Below the pieces are notes generated by a model. That model worked only from the letters and a program-made list of their open reading frames with translations. It did no database searches and was not told where the DNA came from. A DNA stretch of 64,000 nucleotides from CAYLKK01 sp964412505 (lineage in GTDB: Bacteria; Pseudomonadota; Alphaproteobacteria; UBA3830; CAYLKK01): assembly GCA_964412505.1 (NCBI GenBank), contig CAYPOM010000007.1, positions 7,646 to 71,645 on the forward strand, written 5' to 3'. The stretch's first letter is position 1. Every line of letters starts with the position of its first letter. The position numbers were made by a program, and so were the translations under genes. Positions 27,354-37,470 of the stretch are shown one piece after another.

Positions 27354-30300
27354 ATGCGTATTTCATATTTATTGTCTTCATGTTCTATTTGCCTTTGTTT
27401 GCTTGTTTCTGAAGTTTATGGGCATACAGGGTTAAGAAAGAACGGCTTGACAACATATCATTCTAGGTTTAGAGATTCTTTGTTAGATGACCAAGATTGT
27501 GGATTTAGAGATTCATTGTTTGATGGCTATGACAAGGCGAAATCAGAAAAGTACAAGAAAACGCTTTCTGGCTCGAAGCGGAGTACTATAGACAGCAATA
27601 TCAAGCTAAAGGTAATGAAATGTTATGACGGGACCGAGCAACAGATACTTGAAGCTATGCAATACACAGATCGAGCTCTTGATGTGTGTACATGGAATAA
27701 TTGGGATATATTTAATTTAATTAAAAATTACCACGATGAGTTTAAACCTGAAGATAACGGAAAATTCAGTCTGAAGCAAATCAATACGATTGCATACGCA
27801 TCTTTTGGATACTACGTGTATTCTAAATTAGATAAATTATGTATTCCAGGAAGGAACAATGAAGCTTTAGAAAAAGAAAAGAAGGAGATATTAGAGACAT
27901 ATTATAAGCAAGGGGAAATTGCAAAAGTAATTGAAAGCCAATTTGCGACTGCTCTTAATGGGATGCCAGGATATATAAAGCCGCTATTTGGTAATATTAT
28001 GAGCGGAAACAACCTTAATGCTCTTACAAAAGCTGCTCAAGGAGTTGAAAACTTTGTTCATCTTACGAGGGGTGTACATAGCATTATTGGAGAATTTGAT
28101 TATCGGAACGAATTAGCAATAAATTCCAAAATGCTCGATATCAAAAATCTTGCTGATTTGTTCGGTTTAAATAAAATAGCAAAGACTGGATATACAGATT
28201 CGCAAATCATAAATTTGTCTAACGCTAATTTAATGGAACAGCTACAAGCGACGTTACAAGATAATGTATATAACGCTATAAACAAGAATATATCTAATCT
28301 TGATGAGATTAAAGATAAAGATAAATTTGCAGAGGCTGTGTCTGATGTCATAGCAATTCCAGATAGTAAAAATACTGGATGGAACGATAAAAGTCAGCGG
28401 GATGAATTGAAAACTAGATTATTCGCTTTATACAAAACAAAAACCGGTAAAGATTTATTAAAAAATATGCTTGCATTAGGTTGGCTTGCCAGGTTAATGG
28501 ATGGACAGAAGATAAAACTTGTTAATAACGACGTGGTTAAGCAAATGTCAGGTGATATTCCGCAAGTTGCTATGGCTGGGCTATCTAAATCTACGCTTGG
28601 GACAGTTAGCGGAGTAGCTCCTCAAAAAGGAGGCATGGTAGAAGATGTCACATTCTCTGTTGATTTAGACAAGAAGGGAATTAGTGCAATTACAAAAAGC
28701 GGTAAATACTTAGACAAAATTACATTTAAGCCGATTGTTTTGAGATACAAAGGTTCAAATGATGCAAACTTTGAAATGCCTGGATATGAAAAAGTGCCAA
28801 ATCATATTATAGAGGTTTCTAAGTTGGAGAAAGGCAAACCTGATGCATTGCTACATGAGTTGAACCACTATTTTATTTCTATTGTTTTTCACAATATTGA
28901 AGAAAATGATCAAATAAATAGTACGGCATTAAAATATGATGAAGCATTTTCTCAGTATGCGTATTGGTATAATAATAATGAATACGTGAATGATGTGGCT
29001 ACCAAAATTTACAATATAGTTCAAAAACAAATACCAAATGGATCAAGTAAATTGTCGTCTGTAGAAGTGACTCCGTTAACAGACGAAGAGAAAAGAGCAG
29101 GTTTAGGTGTTCAATCACAAAAAGATGAGAAAAAAGATTTAGGACAGGCGCCAGGACAAGGAAAGAAGGTAACATTTGCTACTGCGATTGAAGATGTAAA
29201 AGATGATTGGCAGTTAGAGCGATTATTAAAGAAAAATGGACTGTTGTATAGAACAGATGTGCAGAATATATTGATGACCAAAAAAGCTTTAGATGACAAG
29301 AAAAAAGAATTGGAAGAGTTAAATGTTTATTCTGATCAAGTTAGGAAAGATATTATTAATAGGCTGTATGCTGAGTATAAAACAGAAAATTATGAAAATC
29401 GTGTAGCGGATGAGATTCGCACAAATGTCGAGGATATATATAAAAAACAGAATCCGGACGATGAAGATTTAGTAAAAATGTGCGTTGTCATAAGGGTGTT
29501 CGATAGAAGATGCAATCCATTTTCAAACGCGAACGAAATGTTGACAATTATTGGAGCGACACCATACTGGTTTGGAGATAAGAAATTTTTGATAGTAAAT
29601 CCAAATAGCGAACATGATTATTTTAGAGAGAAATTTAAAAACGAAAAACTTAGGTTTAAACATTGTACAAATGAGTTGCTGTTTTCGTTGCTATATGGAG
29701 GTCCATCGAACACTAAAATAGATGAAGGGCCTGCTCAATTTGTGAAGCTTGGCGTACCAAATGATATAGCTCAAGCAATAAGTGATTACTTTAAAAACAA
29801 TATAGAATCAACGCCAGCTGAAACCAACCAAAATACATTCGTTAGCAGAACGGAAATCGGTTCGGTTTCGTCATTCCCATCTGACCTTCCATATGCATGG
29901 ACTAGCGCGTCATATTTTTACGGAGGACATGTTGGGTCAATTATTAGCAAGGCTGAAAATATAATGGATAAATATGATCCGGACAACCAAGCTGAAGCTG
30001 ATATTGGTGTATTTTTGATACAAAATTTAGAACAGAATAGTATATATACGCAGAAACTCGTAGCGAAGATGATTGATGAACTGCATAAAAATTTAAAGAA
30101 TGATGTTTCTATTAATGGTGATGATCAAAAAAAATATAATACGTTGAGGTCAGTTGTAAAGCACGCAAATGACGGAAGCGCTATAAAAAGTGCACAGGAA
30201 GAATTAAATAAATTCTTAGAGAAATACGAAACCAAAAAAGATGCTATAAAAGATTTAAGAAAATATCTGATATTTGATCGCCTGTATGAATGGCTAGTAG

Positions 30301-33300
30301 CATACTCATTTGACTTTATAAAAAACGAGACAATTATCGATGTTTTAGGCAAGCAAAGAGATATCCCATTTTTCGGCTTTGATATGGGAATGGCGTTATG
30401 GAATATGAAAGATGGATATGATGGGAATTATATCAGGTGGTTTATTAATAGTGTATTTGAGAAAGTCAAGTGGACAGGTGTGTTTGCCGAAAAATATGGC
30501 AAGAAAGCGGCAGATTTGTACAAAATAGAGGATAAAGAAAAAATTGAATTCCAAGATTTATTTAAGTTATGTAATGTTTTATGTGGCGCCTATAAATTCC
30601 CATCGAAAATAAGAAATAATATGGAAGTTTTGGCCGCATTAACATGGGCTTCAATATGTCCAGATCATTTCCACGAAAGAGATGGGCTTGAGTACGTGCT
30701 GAAATTGTACAAAGAAGACAGAGATAAAGGTGTATCTCCGGAGAATTGTCGAGGTTTAAATCCAGATATGTTCGTTGCTGTTTGTTCAGCATTTCCAAGA
30801 CTGTCATCAAATTTAGAAGTTTCGTTGAATAGCATCTATAATGCATACAATAGCAATGAAAACCAGCAAAAATATTTCCAAGACATTTCTGCAGAGCGCA
30901 ATGATGTAATGAGATATGCAAAAAATAAATCAGCCGCTGCATTAATCCATAAGTGTTTGTGGGATACCTGCTCAATAAGTGTTGTCGATTCTAATTACTA
31001 TGCTGGCCTACTCTTAGCTGATGCTTATGTCAGTAATATATATTCAAATGCATTAAATCAAACAGAAAAGGATATATTGAAGTCTTATATTAACAATGAC
31101 AAAGATGGCGATGTTTTTGAGAAGGAAGTATGGGATGATATTTTATTGTATTTGTATATTTTTTCTAAAGATAAAAAAGAGGAATATTTCGGAAAGGTTA
31201 AAAGAGATTGGTGTAATAGTAAAGAGTTATATGATTATCTCAGCAAATTTAATGAGAAAAACGTAGTTAAGCTAATTGCTGATATTTTAGCAAAGAATGA
31301 AAGAATTAATATCAATGGGTATTTTATTGTTAACTTTTTCTATAATATGTTAAATCAAACTTTGTATCATAAGGACAAAAGTGGAACTAATACTCTTTGG
31401 GATAGTGTACTTAACCATCTGGAAGCAGCAAAGTTATCAGATGTTATAAAATTATGCCGTAACAGTGCCATATATAGCCACAGCCATTTGATGTTTGGTT
31501 TGTATTGTTTTTATAAAGGTACAAAAGCAGATAATCTGTTTGTCAAATGGTTCAAAGGAGAAAATGTAACAATAGATGGAATAGAATACACCGAAAATGA
31601 TGTGTATTTGCGTTCTGAAAGTTATCTTAATAATTCAGTCAAAAGCTCTATTCCTGCCGATCTTCCATACACATGTATGTTGCTTAATGATTACGATTAT
31701 GCAAGTGACTCTAACTTTAAAACGCATTTGGCTAGAGTCGGGAAATTACTAGGTAACGTGAAGGATTGGACCGATATTCAAGATTTCTCGGAAAAAGTTC
31801 AAAGTGGTTCTTTTACTGATCTTTTGAGAAAATATTGCATTTGGAACGCTGCTAACTCTACCAAGAATTTTAACGATATACAAACCGCTATGGATTCGCT
31901 GATTAACACAATAGATAATAAAGGTATCTGGCTGTTGCTAAATGTATTCGGAACACAATTTGAACTTCTCAGTACTTGCGTTTACAATTCAAATGATAAA
32001 TTGCGCAATGTATTGTTATACAATCTGTGTAATGCTGCTATTAACAATCAACTACTCAATGTCTTGAATAACAAGCTACCAATCATAAAATCTGCTCCTC
32101 AAAAGTGCAGGACCTTAAATCACCCATTAAAAGAATTAATTTTAAAAGATTTATCATTTGAGTCTGTTGTAAATTTGTTCTGCGCTGGGATACGGTGGGA
32201 TTATCATAATTATGAGTATTTCTATTACCACGACAGTGTTAGCAAAGATCACAATTATCAATCAGATGGTCGTAATGATGACAAGGGCGCATTTAGAGAA
32301 AGTTTGCTTAAATTGGTAGGATATGTGGAAAACGGAACCGAAGATGATAAAAAAACTAAAAGACTAGCTGCAAGTAAGTTGTTCTGGTCCCCTCATTTTG
32401 AATATCAGGCATCTACCATTACAGCTGTAATGACTTTGTGGGGAGCAAATTGTGAAGTAAAAACACAAGATGTCAAAGAAGTACTAAATAGAACAAAGAA
32501 ACCAGAAGATTTAATAAAAGAAAGTAACGGTAATTTGTTTGCAAAAACCAGTGGAGGAAAATTGTCATTCCCACTATTTATCGACATGTTAGAACATAAT
32601 AGTATTAATTTGCAAACAGATGGTGTTTCTAATGAAACGATTCAAACGATAGAAGAGTTTAAGCAATACAAAGACGATACGATTAAGGTGTCAACAGCGA
32701 TAAAAGACCTTCCTGCTGAGCAAAAAGATAACCTTGAGGGGGCTGTAATAAAAATAACGAATAAAGTTATAGATGAGAAGATAACTGAATTTATGCAGCT
32801 AAATAGACCAATAGCTGACGACTTGACTCAAAGTTTAAATGGACAAGGACAAACTAAGTACTATACAATGAATGCCGCTCTTCGTAATTTTATTTGCAAT
32901 GATCAAACTGCGATTTTAAGTCTTTTGGAATTGGGGACTAAAGAGAAAGTGAAGTTTGAGATGTTATTAAATAAGTATGTACAATTGTACTTAAATTCTC
33001 TAGGTAACGACGCGGTTATATCAGAAATCAGAAACAATTATAATTCAGGTGAGTTGTCAGAAAACCTTAAGAAGGACGTGCAAATTTTGCAGCAGAAAAG
33101 GATTGTTACGAATTATGTTGCAGCGAAAACGGCTATATTTGGACAAGACGATGTTGAAATACTTCAAGATGAAGATGCATTTTTAAATAAGTTGAGAGAT
33201 AAGATAAACTCGAAAGAAATTTCAATGGAAGACGAGCATTTAGAAACAGAAATTTACTGGGATGTTTCCGGCAATCGTATATCTATGGAGGCATTTAACA

Positions 33301-35603
33301 ATTTGGGCGCTCGTAATATATTGTTATCAATAAGGGATATATTGTTAATTGTTCACCATAATGAAACCCCTGTTAGTATAGATGATTTACATCGTTTGCT
33401 TGAGTTATCTAAACGTAACAGTGGAGCGTTAGATGATAGCATAATATGGATTAAACATAGAGCTGAATTAATGCGTGAATCTGCTAAATATGATGAAAAA
33501 ATATTATTAAATGAAATAATTAATTACTTTACGAGAGAGAAATTTATAGATTATTCAAAACATAAACAAATCAATGTGAATGATCAAGAAGAGTTGCAAA
33601 AACTTAGAGAAGAATTAGATATGGATTTCAATCAAGAAGACGCTGATTTTATAACAGCGGCAATAAAAATGGACAAACCATTGAAGAATATCGCAGATAA
33701 AAAAGATGTCGCTGAAGAAAGAAGCGTAAACTATCAACGCGCTACGGCATTAGTAGAAGATATACCATCTCTTAGAATAGCTATTTCTGAAGCTCAAGGT
33801 AATACACCAGAAATTCTTAAAGATTGGGGGAATATTCTTGAGTTTAAAGAGACCATAGACAATGTAAAAACTGAGTATAAAGAAGCTAAGGCATTAGTAA
33901 AGAATCCGTCTACCCTTAGATCAGCTATTTCTAATACAAAAGGAGAAACACCAGAATCTCTTAAAAACTGGGAAAATATTCCTGAATTTAAAGAAAATAT
34001 AGAAAATATAAAAACTGAATACACAAAAGCTAAATTATTCGTAGAAGATTCTGTCGGTTTAAGATCAGCTATTTCTAAGACAAAAGGAGAAACACCAGAA
34101 ATTCTTAAAGATTGGGAAAATATTCCTGAGTTTAAAAATAAAATAGACAATGTAAAAGCTGAGTATAAAGAAGCTAAGGAATTAGTAGGAGATATACCAT
34201 CTCTTAGATCAGCTATTTCTAATACAAAAGGAGAAACACCAGAATCTCTTAAAAACTGGGAAAATATATCTGAATTTAAAGATATTCTAGAAAATACAAA
34301 AGCTGATTATAAAGGAGCTAAGGCTGATTTTTATAGTATGCTTGATGAGAGAAGTTTGTTTGAGTTTATCAAATATATTAAAGCTAGAAATGGATGTGTT
34401 ATAACTGAACAACTTGCTCAAGCAACATGGACTAGTTCACATGACTTACTGGAGAAGTTTATTTCAGTCTATGAGAAACTAGCAAATGTTAGAGATAAAA
34501 GTGAATTTGAAAAAACTGTATCAGAATTATTAAAACCTGATGATGCAATGTTATTTGATCTTGAAACGGCAACCGTGGTTCTTGCTGTTGCTAAAGATAA
34601 TCCGAATATAGATCTTTTGAAGAAAATACTTGCAGATAAACAGTATGATTATTCTTTTGCATATTGGGAAAATATTGCTAAACTTTGTTCTAAATTCGGT
34701 GATTTTGCAGATTGTTTGCAAGAAATAATTCTTATAGATAACATTGGGTTAGATTATAAGGAATATGGGTTTAATGAACAAAGTATACACCTTAATGAGG
34801 ACTGGACTAATATACAAAGTCAGATTTTAAAAAATCTTATCGCTCAATCGGCAAGGTATATTGTTGATGGAGCTATATATGATCCAGATGATTCTCTCAA
34901 AGGAAAATTTAGATTGACACCAAATCAAAAAAGAGTAATAAAATTTGAGCAAATCAGAAACTTGCCTATAGGGCATCTTGCTTTTTCAAAGTGGGATTCA
35001 GACATTTACAAGAATACCTTCTATTTCTGTCTTAAAAATATACAAACAGGTAGAGCATATATCAAAACAAATATAGAAACAGAAATTTTGTTACAATTGA
35101 TATTGAATGATAAACAAAGCTTTATTCCACTATCTGAACAAATTAGAATAATTAACGATGTATCAGAAGAAACAGAAGGCGATAAGTCATTTAAGGCTAA
35201 TCTAGCAGATCTTTTTGTTATGACAAATATAAAAAGCATTTTATCACGACTAAAGTCTGGCATGTCTTTAGATGCATTCTCTGAAACTATACGATCGATC
35301 ATTGATAATGCAAAGTCAGATGGAAAGATACTATCTAAAGCTGTAAAAGATTCGCTTTTGAAATATGAATATTCTGGCAAAGTCAAGGATCTTTCTATAG
35401 AGAAAATATTTATTATAGAGCTAGCAAAAAAAATAGTGAGCAGTGTGGATTATGATGATCTATATGATTATCTAGACAAATTGCAAGACGATCATGTTTT
35501 AGATGGCGTATTTTCTGATCAAGTTTTGGAAGATTGTCTAAAGTACGTACACAAATATTGCGACGAGTATAACGTTATAGATAGATTTCTTAATCAGTAT
35601 TAA
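27354..35603 (+). CDS. Giant exported protein with zinc-metallopeptidase-like motif and tandem repeats
   Basis: 2,749 residues, no family recognised as a whole. Residues 1-23 (MRISYLLSSCSICLCLLVSEVYG) are a signal peptide. A gluzincin-type site HELNH lies at 501-505 with a candidate third ligand in YDEAF (Glu530). It is preceded by a helix TGKDLLKNMLAL and a strand KIKLV, a layout like effector metallopeptidases of the NleD/M91 type (inference). A second, degenerate block (FKHCTNELL, His770/Glu774, then DEGPAQF, Glu791) looks like a decayed copy of the same fold. The middle, to about residue 2130, is mostly helical, polar, Asn/Lys/Asp-rich. Four 48-residue repeats fill about 2132-2323. The C-terminal 430 residues are helical again. 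No clear ribosome-binding site, but a strong promoter at 27299-27328. A secreted effector or surface role is inferred. Confidence 0.7.
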   Translation: MRISYLLSSCSICLCLLVSEVYGHTGLRKNGLTTYHSRFRDSLLDDQDCGFRDSLFDGYDKAKSEKYKKTLSGSKRSTIDSNIKLKVMKCYDGTEQQILEAMQYTDRALDVCTWNNWDIFNLIKNYHDEFKPEDNGKFSLKQINTIAYASFGYYVYSKLDKLCIPGRNNEALEKEKKEILETYYKQGEIAKVIESQFATALNGMPGYIKPLFGNIMSGNNLNALTKAAQGVENFVHLTRGVHSIIGEFDYRNELAINSKMLDIKNLADLFGLNKIAKTGYTDSQIINLSNANLMEQLQATLQDNVYNAINKNISNLDEIKDKDKFAEAVSDVIAIPDSKNTGWNDKSQRDELKTRLFALYKTKTGKDLLKNMLALGWLARLMDGQKIKLVNNDVVKQMSGDIPQVAMAGLSKSTLGTVSGVAPQKGGMVEDVTFSVDLDKKGISAITKSGKYLDKITFKPIVLRYKGSNDANFEMPGYEKVPNHIIEVSKLEKGKPDALLHELNHYFISIVFHNIEENDQINSTALKYDEAFSQYAYWYNNNEYVNDVATKIYNIVQKQIPNGSSKLSSVEVTPLTDEEKRAGLGVQSQKDEKKDLGQAPGQGKKVTFATAIEDVKDDWQLERLLKKNGLLYRTDVQNILMTKKALDDKKKELEELNVYSDQVRKDIINRLYAEYKTENYENRVADEIRTNVEDIYKKQNPDDEDLVKMCVVIRVFDRRCNPFSNANEMLTIIGATPYWFGDKKFLIVNPNSEHDYFREKFKNEKLRFKHCTNELLFSLLYGGPSNTKIDEGPAQFVKLGVPNDIAQAISDYFKNNIESTPAETNQNTFVSRTEIGSVSSFPSDLPYAWTSASYFYGGHVGSIISKAENIMDKYDPDNQAEADIGVFLIQNLEQNSIYTQKLVAKMIDELHKNLKNDVSINGDDQKKYNTLRSVVKHANDGSAIKSAQEELNKFLEKYETKKDAIKDLRKYLIFDRLYEWLVAYSFDFIKNETIIDVLGKQRDIPFFGFDMGMALWNMKDGYDGNYIRWFINSVFEKVKWTGVFAEKYGKKAADLYKIEDKEKIEFQDLFKLCNVLCGAYKFPSKIRNNMEVLAALTWASICPDHFHERDGLEYVLKLYKEDRDKGVSPENCRGLNPDMFVAVCSAFPRLSSNLEVSLNSIYNAYNSNENQQKYFQDISAERNDVMRYAKNKSAAALIHKCLWDTCSISVVDSNYYAGLLLADAYVSNIYSNALNQTEKDILKSYINNDKDGDVFEKEVWDDILLYLYIFSKDKKEEYFGKVKRDWCNSKELYDYLSKFNEKNVVKLIADILAKNERININGYFIVNFFYNMLNQTLYHKDKSGTNTLWDSVLNHLEAAKLSDVIKLCRNSAIYSHSHLMFGLYCFYKGTKADNLFVKWFKGENVTIDGIEYTENDVYLRSESYLNNSVKSSIPADLPYTCMLLNDYDYASDSNFKTHLARVGKLLGNVKDWTDIQDFSEKVQSGSFTDLLRKYCIWNAANSTKNFNDIQTAMDSLINTIDNKGIWLLLNVFGTQFELLSTCVYNSNDKLRNVLLYNLCNAAINNQLLNVLNNKLPIIKSAPQKCRTLNHPLKELILKDLSFESVVNLFCAGIRWDYHNYEYFYYHDSVSKDHNYQSDGRNDDKGAFRESLLKLVGYVENGTEDDKKTKRLAASKLFWSPHFEYQASTITAVMTLWGANCEVKTQDVKEVLNRTKKPEDLIKESNGNLFAKTSGGKLSFPLFIDMLEHNSINLQTDGVSNETIQTIEEFKQYKDDTIKVSTAIKDLPAEQKDNLEGAVIKITNKVIDEKITEFMQLNRPIADDLTQSLNGQGQTKYYTMNAALRNFICNDQTAILSLLELGTKEKVKFEMLLNKYVQLYLNSLGNDAVISEIRNNYNSGELSENLKKDVQILQQKRIVTNYVAAKTAIFGQDDVEILQDEDAFLNKLRDKINSKEISMEDEHLETEIYWDVSGNRISMEAFNNLGARNILLSIRDILLIVHHNETPVSIDDLHRLLELSKRNSGALDDSIIWIKHRAELMRESAKYDEKILLNEIINYFTREKFIDYSKHKQINVNDQEELQKLREELDMDFNQEDADFITAAIKMDKPLKNIADKKDVAEERSVNYQRATALVEDIPSLRIAISEAQGNTPEILKDWGNILEFKETIDNVKTEYKEAKALVKNPSTLRSAISNTKGETPESLKNWENIPEFKENIENIKTEYTKAKLFVEDSVGLRSAISKTKGETPEILKDWENIPEFKNKIDNVKAEYKEAKELVGDIPSLRSAISNTKGETPESLKNWENISEFKDILENTKADYKGAKADFYSMLDERSLFEFIKYIKARNGCVITEQLAQATWTSSHDLLEKFISVYEKLANVRDKSEFEKTVSELLKPDDAMLFDLETATVVLAVAKDNPNIDLLKKILADKQYDYSFAYWENIAKLCSKFGDFADCLQEIILIDNIGLDYKEYGFNEQSIHLNEDWTNIQSQILKNLIAQSARYIVDGAIYDPDDSLKGKFRLTPNQKRVIKFEQIRNLPIGHLAFSKWDSDIYKNTFYFCLKNIQTGRAYIKTNIETEILLQLILNDKQSFIPLSEQIRIINDVSEETEGDKSFKANLADLFVMTNIKSILSRLKSGMSLDAFSETIRSIIDNAKSDGKILSKAVKDSLLKYEYSGKVKDLSIEKIFIIELAKKIVSSVDYDDLYDYLDKLQDDHVLDGVFSDQVLEDCLKYVHKYCDEYNVIDRFLNQY
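33747..34322 (+). repeat. Four tandem 144-bp repeats (48 residues each) inside the giant protein
   Basis: Units start at 33747, 33891, 34035 and 34179, with an exact 144-base period and no gaps. The consensus protein unit contains LRSAISNTKGETPE.LK.WENIPEFK, then I.N.K.EYKEAK, predicted helical. Units 2 and 4 are closest to each other (both with the PESLKNWENI form), and units 1 and 3 share PEILKDW, which suggests duplication of a two-unit block. Confidence 0.9.
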
Positions 35604-35624
35604 GTTACAGTTATCTAATTTAAG

Positions 35625-35662
35625 CAGTGCATAAATATAATACAAAAATGTGCACTGTTTTT
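35625..35662 (+). terminator. Rho-independent terminator after the giant protein
   Basis: CAGTGCA (35625-35631), a 19-base loop region, TGCACTG (35651-35657), then TTTTT. It begins 21 bases after the stop at 35603. The rest of the gap up to 35936 holds no gene that I can see, only AT-rich sequence with short imperfect palindromes (for example ACTATAATAAG...AATATAGT near 35837-35865). Confidence 0.65.
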
Positions 35663-35936
35663 GTATATTACTTATGTACTGTCTAAGTTCATATGGATTT
35701 ATGCATTTCATTAGCAGCGTGAATTATACATCAAATATATAATCCACATCGTAGCGTCTATCAAAAACACATATCTATATGGCTACACGATACATCTATA
35801 ATCTAAAATAGTATCAGTCCGTATCACATTTACTCAAACTATAATAAGTGATATGAACTAAATATAGTTCGAAAAAGCTTGATAATAGTAAAAATTAGCT
35901 TTAAAATTAAAGTGGTTGTCGCATTGGAGAAACGTT

Positions 35937-36530
35937 ATGATAATAACATGTCCTACATGCCTTAGGAAGTACGAAGTAGATCAGAAGTCGATTGGTGACG
36001 GTCGTATGGTAAGGTGTATAATTTGCGGTACGACATGGCAGCAAGAATTAGGACACATAGTGCGCAAGGAGCGTAGAACGTTCAAACTTCCTTACCATTG
36101 GTTGTTCTCTATAATGTTTTTTATCGCGACGTATTTTTTCGCATGTGAATACACTCCAGTTTGCAGTAATATTGGGAAGTATCAAAGATTAATATTGTCT
36201 ATGATAAACCCTGGCATTAAGAATATTGAAATCAAAAATATAGCACATAAATTTGTGTTGAAAGATGACGGAGTATATGTTTCTTTATCTGGTGATATTG
36301 TAATCGATAAGTATCATAAAAAAAATAACCCAAAATTAATGTTTAATCTAAAACCTTATTTTCCTCAAAAGTATGACATAAGTCACAATGATCGCGATGT
36401 GCTTTTTAACGAAACTTGGGAAGAAAAAGTTAATTTCAATGATGTTGATGAAAGTATAATAAATTTTCAAACTGTATTTAAAAAAATCCCTAAGCATGAC
36501 ATTATCTGTACAATAGATATTAACATATAA
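35937..36530 (+). CDS. Zinc-ribbon (MJ0042-type) membrane protein
   Basis: 197 residues. The N-terminal zinc ribbon has Cys5, Cys8, Cys27 and Cys30 (ITCPTCLRKYEVD and VRCIICGTTWQ), the MJ0042 pattern common in alphaproteobacteria at the start of membrane proteins of unknown role. One transmembrane helix follows (about residues 53-71, WLFSIMFFIATYFF), then a C-terminal beta-rich domain of about 120 residues, presumably periplasmic. The ATG at 35937 is preceded by GGAGA with 6 bases spacing, so the in-frame TTG at 35916 is not used. Role unknown; proteins of this layout are often placed next to cell-division or secretion genes, but here the neighbours give no hint. Confidence 0.7.
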   Translation: MIITCPTCLRKYEVDQKSIGDGRMVRCIICGTTWQQELGHIVRKERRTFKLPYHWLFSIMFFIATYFFACEYTPVCSNIGKYQRLILSMINPGIKNIEIKNIAHKFVLKDDGVYVSLSGDIVIDKYHKKNNPKLMFNLKPYFPQKYDISHNDRDVLFNETWEEKVNFNDVDESIINFQTVFKKIPKHDIICTIDINI

Positions 36531-36579
36531 TCAATATGCATTGTAGATAATATAATCTGCAATTGATTTAGAGCTTGCA

Positions 36580-37326
36580 ATGTCTGTATTAACGAAAGAA
36601 GTTAAAAATAATGTCTTATATATAAGAATTAATAGGCCTGAAAAGTTAAATGCATTAAATACTGCTGTTATTGAAGAAATTGCTGATACAGTCAGCAATA
36701 TTGAGACTTTTATAAAAGTAGTAGTTTTTTGTGGATGCGAAAATGCATTTTCAGTCGGGGTTGATATTTCTGAATTTTCTGATTTAAATCAGGAAAAAAT
36801 ATACAATCTTATTGACGATAAATGGCAGAGTGTATCGAAAATAAGAGTCCCAGTTATATGTGCTGTTTCAGGATACGTTCTTGGCGGAGGATTTGAGTTA
36901 GCTCTAATGTCTGACATAATTATTGCTGGTGATACAGCAAAATTTGGATTCCCAGAAATAAACTTGGGAATAATGCCTGGAAATGGGGGTACACAAAGAC
37001 TAGTACAAACCGTAGGGAAGCATAACGCTATGCAAATGTTATTCACAGGTGAAATGATTGATGCCCACAAAGCTATAGCAATGGGAATTGTTAATACTGT
37101 AGTTCCCCAATGCCAGTTACTGGAATACACAAAAAACATAGCTGAAAAAATCGCAGAAAGAAACTATGACAGCCTTATAAAAATCAAAAAAGCTGTTTCT
37201 ATTTTTGATAATTCAACTATCGAGAATGGATTAATTGTAGAAAAAGAAGAATTCAGAAGCTTGTTTTTTTCTAATTTTGCCAAGGACAAGATAAAACAAT
37301 TTTTAGAGAAACAAACGTCACATTAA
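36580..37326 (+). CDS. Enoyl-CoA hydratase/isomerase (crotonase) family protein
   Basis: 248 residues of the crotonase fold. The oxyanion-hole segments are FSVGVDISEF and SGYVLGGGFELAL. Both glutamates used by true enoyl-CoA hydratases are present, Glu106 (GGGFELAL) and Glu126 (FPEINLGIMPG), 20 residues apart as in the mammalian enzyme, so hydratase activity on trans-2-enoyl-CoA is plausible. No other beta-oxidation gene (acyl-CoA dehydrogenase, thiolase, 3-hydroxyacyl-CoA dehydrogenase) is in the window, so substrate and pathway are open. The gene lies about 50 bases after the zinc-ribbon gene, separated by a weak hairpin (36540-36563). Confidence 0.88.
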   Translation: MSVLTKEVKNNVLYIRINRPEKLNALNTAVIEEIADTVSNIETFIKVVVFCGCENAFSVGVDISEFSDLNQEKIYNLIDDKWQSVSKIRVPVICAVSGYVLGGGFELALMSDIIIAGDTAKFGFPEINLGIMPGNGGTQRLVQTVGKHNAMQMLFTGEMIDAHKAIAMGIVNTVVPQCQLLEYTKNIAEKIAERNYDSLIKIKKAVSIFDNSTIENGLIVEKEEFRSLFFSNFAKDKIKQFLEKQTSH

Positions 37327-37405
37327 TAGCTTTAAGTATAAATAATAAATATTTTATAACATAATTTAGAATAAACGCTTTTTAATTTAATTCCATTCTG
37401 CATGT

Positions 37406-37443
37406 GAAATGCGCTATTCATAATTTGCTTGAATGCGCATCTC
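37406..37443. terminator. Hairpin between convergent genes
   Basis: GAAATGCGCTATTC (37406-37419) pairs imperfectly with GAATGCGCATCTC (37431-37443): 9 and 4 base-pair helices with one bulge and one mismatch. It lies between the ends of the crotonase gene (37326) and the papain-like gene (37471). The flanking T runs are poor, so terminator function is only likely from position. Confidence 0.4.
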
Positions 37444-37470
37444 AATCGTTAGCCTACATTGAAATAACGT

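Noticed and set aside
29661..29725. Second HExxH-like zinc site in the giant protein
   Set aside because: The sequence is HCTNE, not HExxH; I report it only as a possible degenerate copy, not as an active site.
33794..34150. Antisense open frame across the 144-bp repeats
   Set aside because: It exists only because the repeats keep the antisense frame open in each unit. No start signal or independent evidence.
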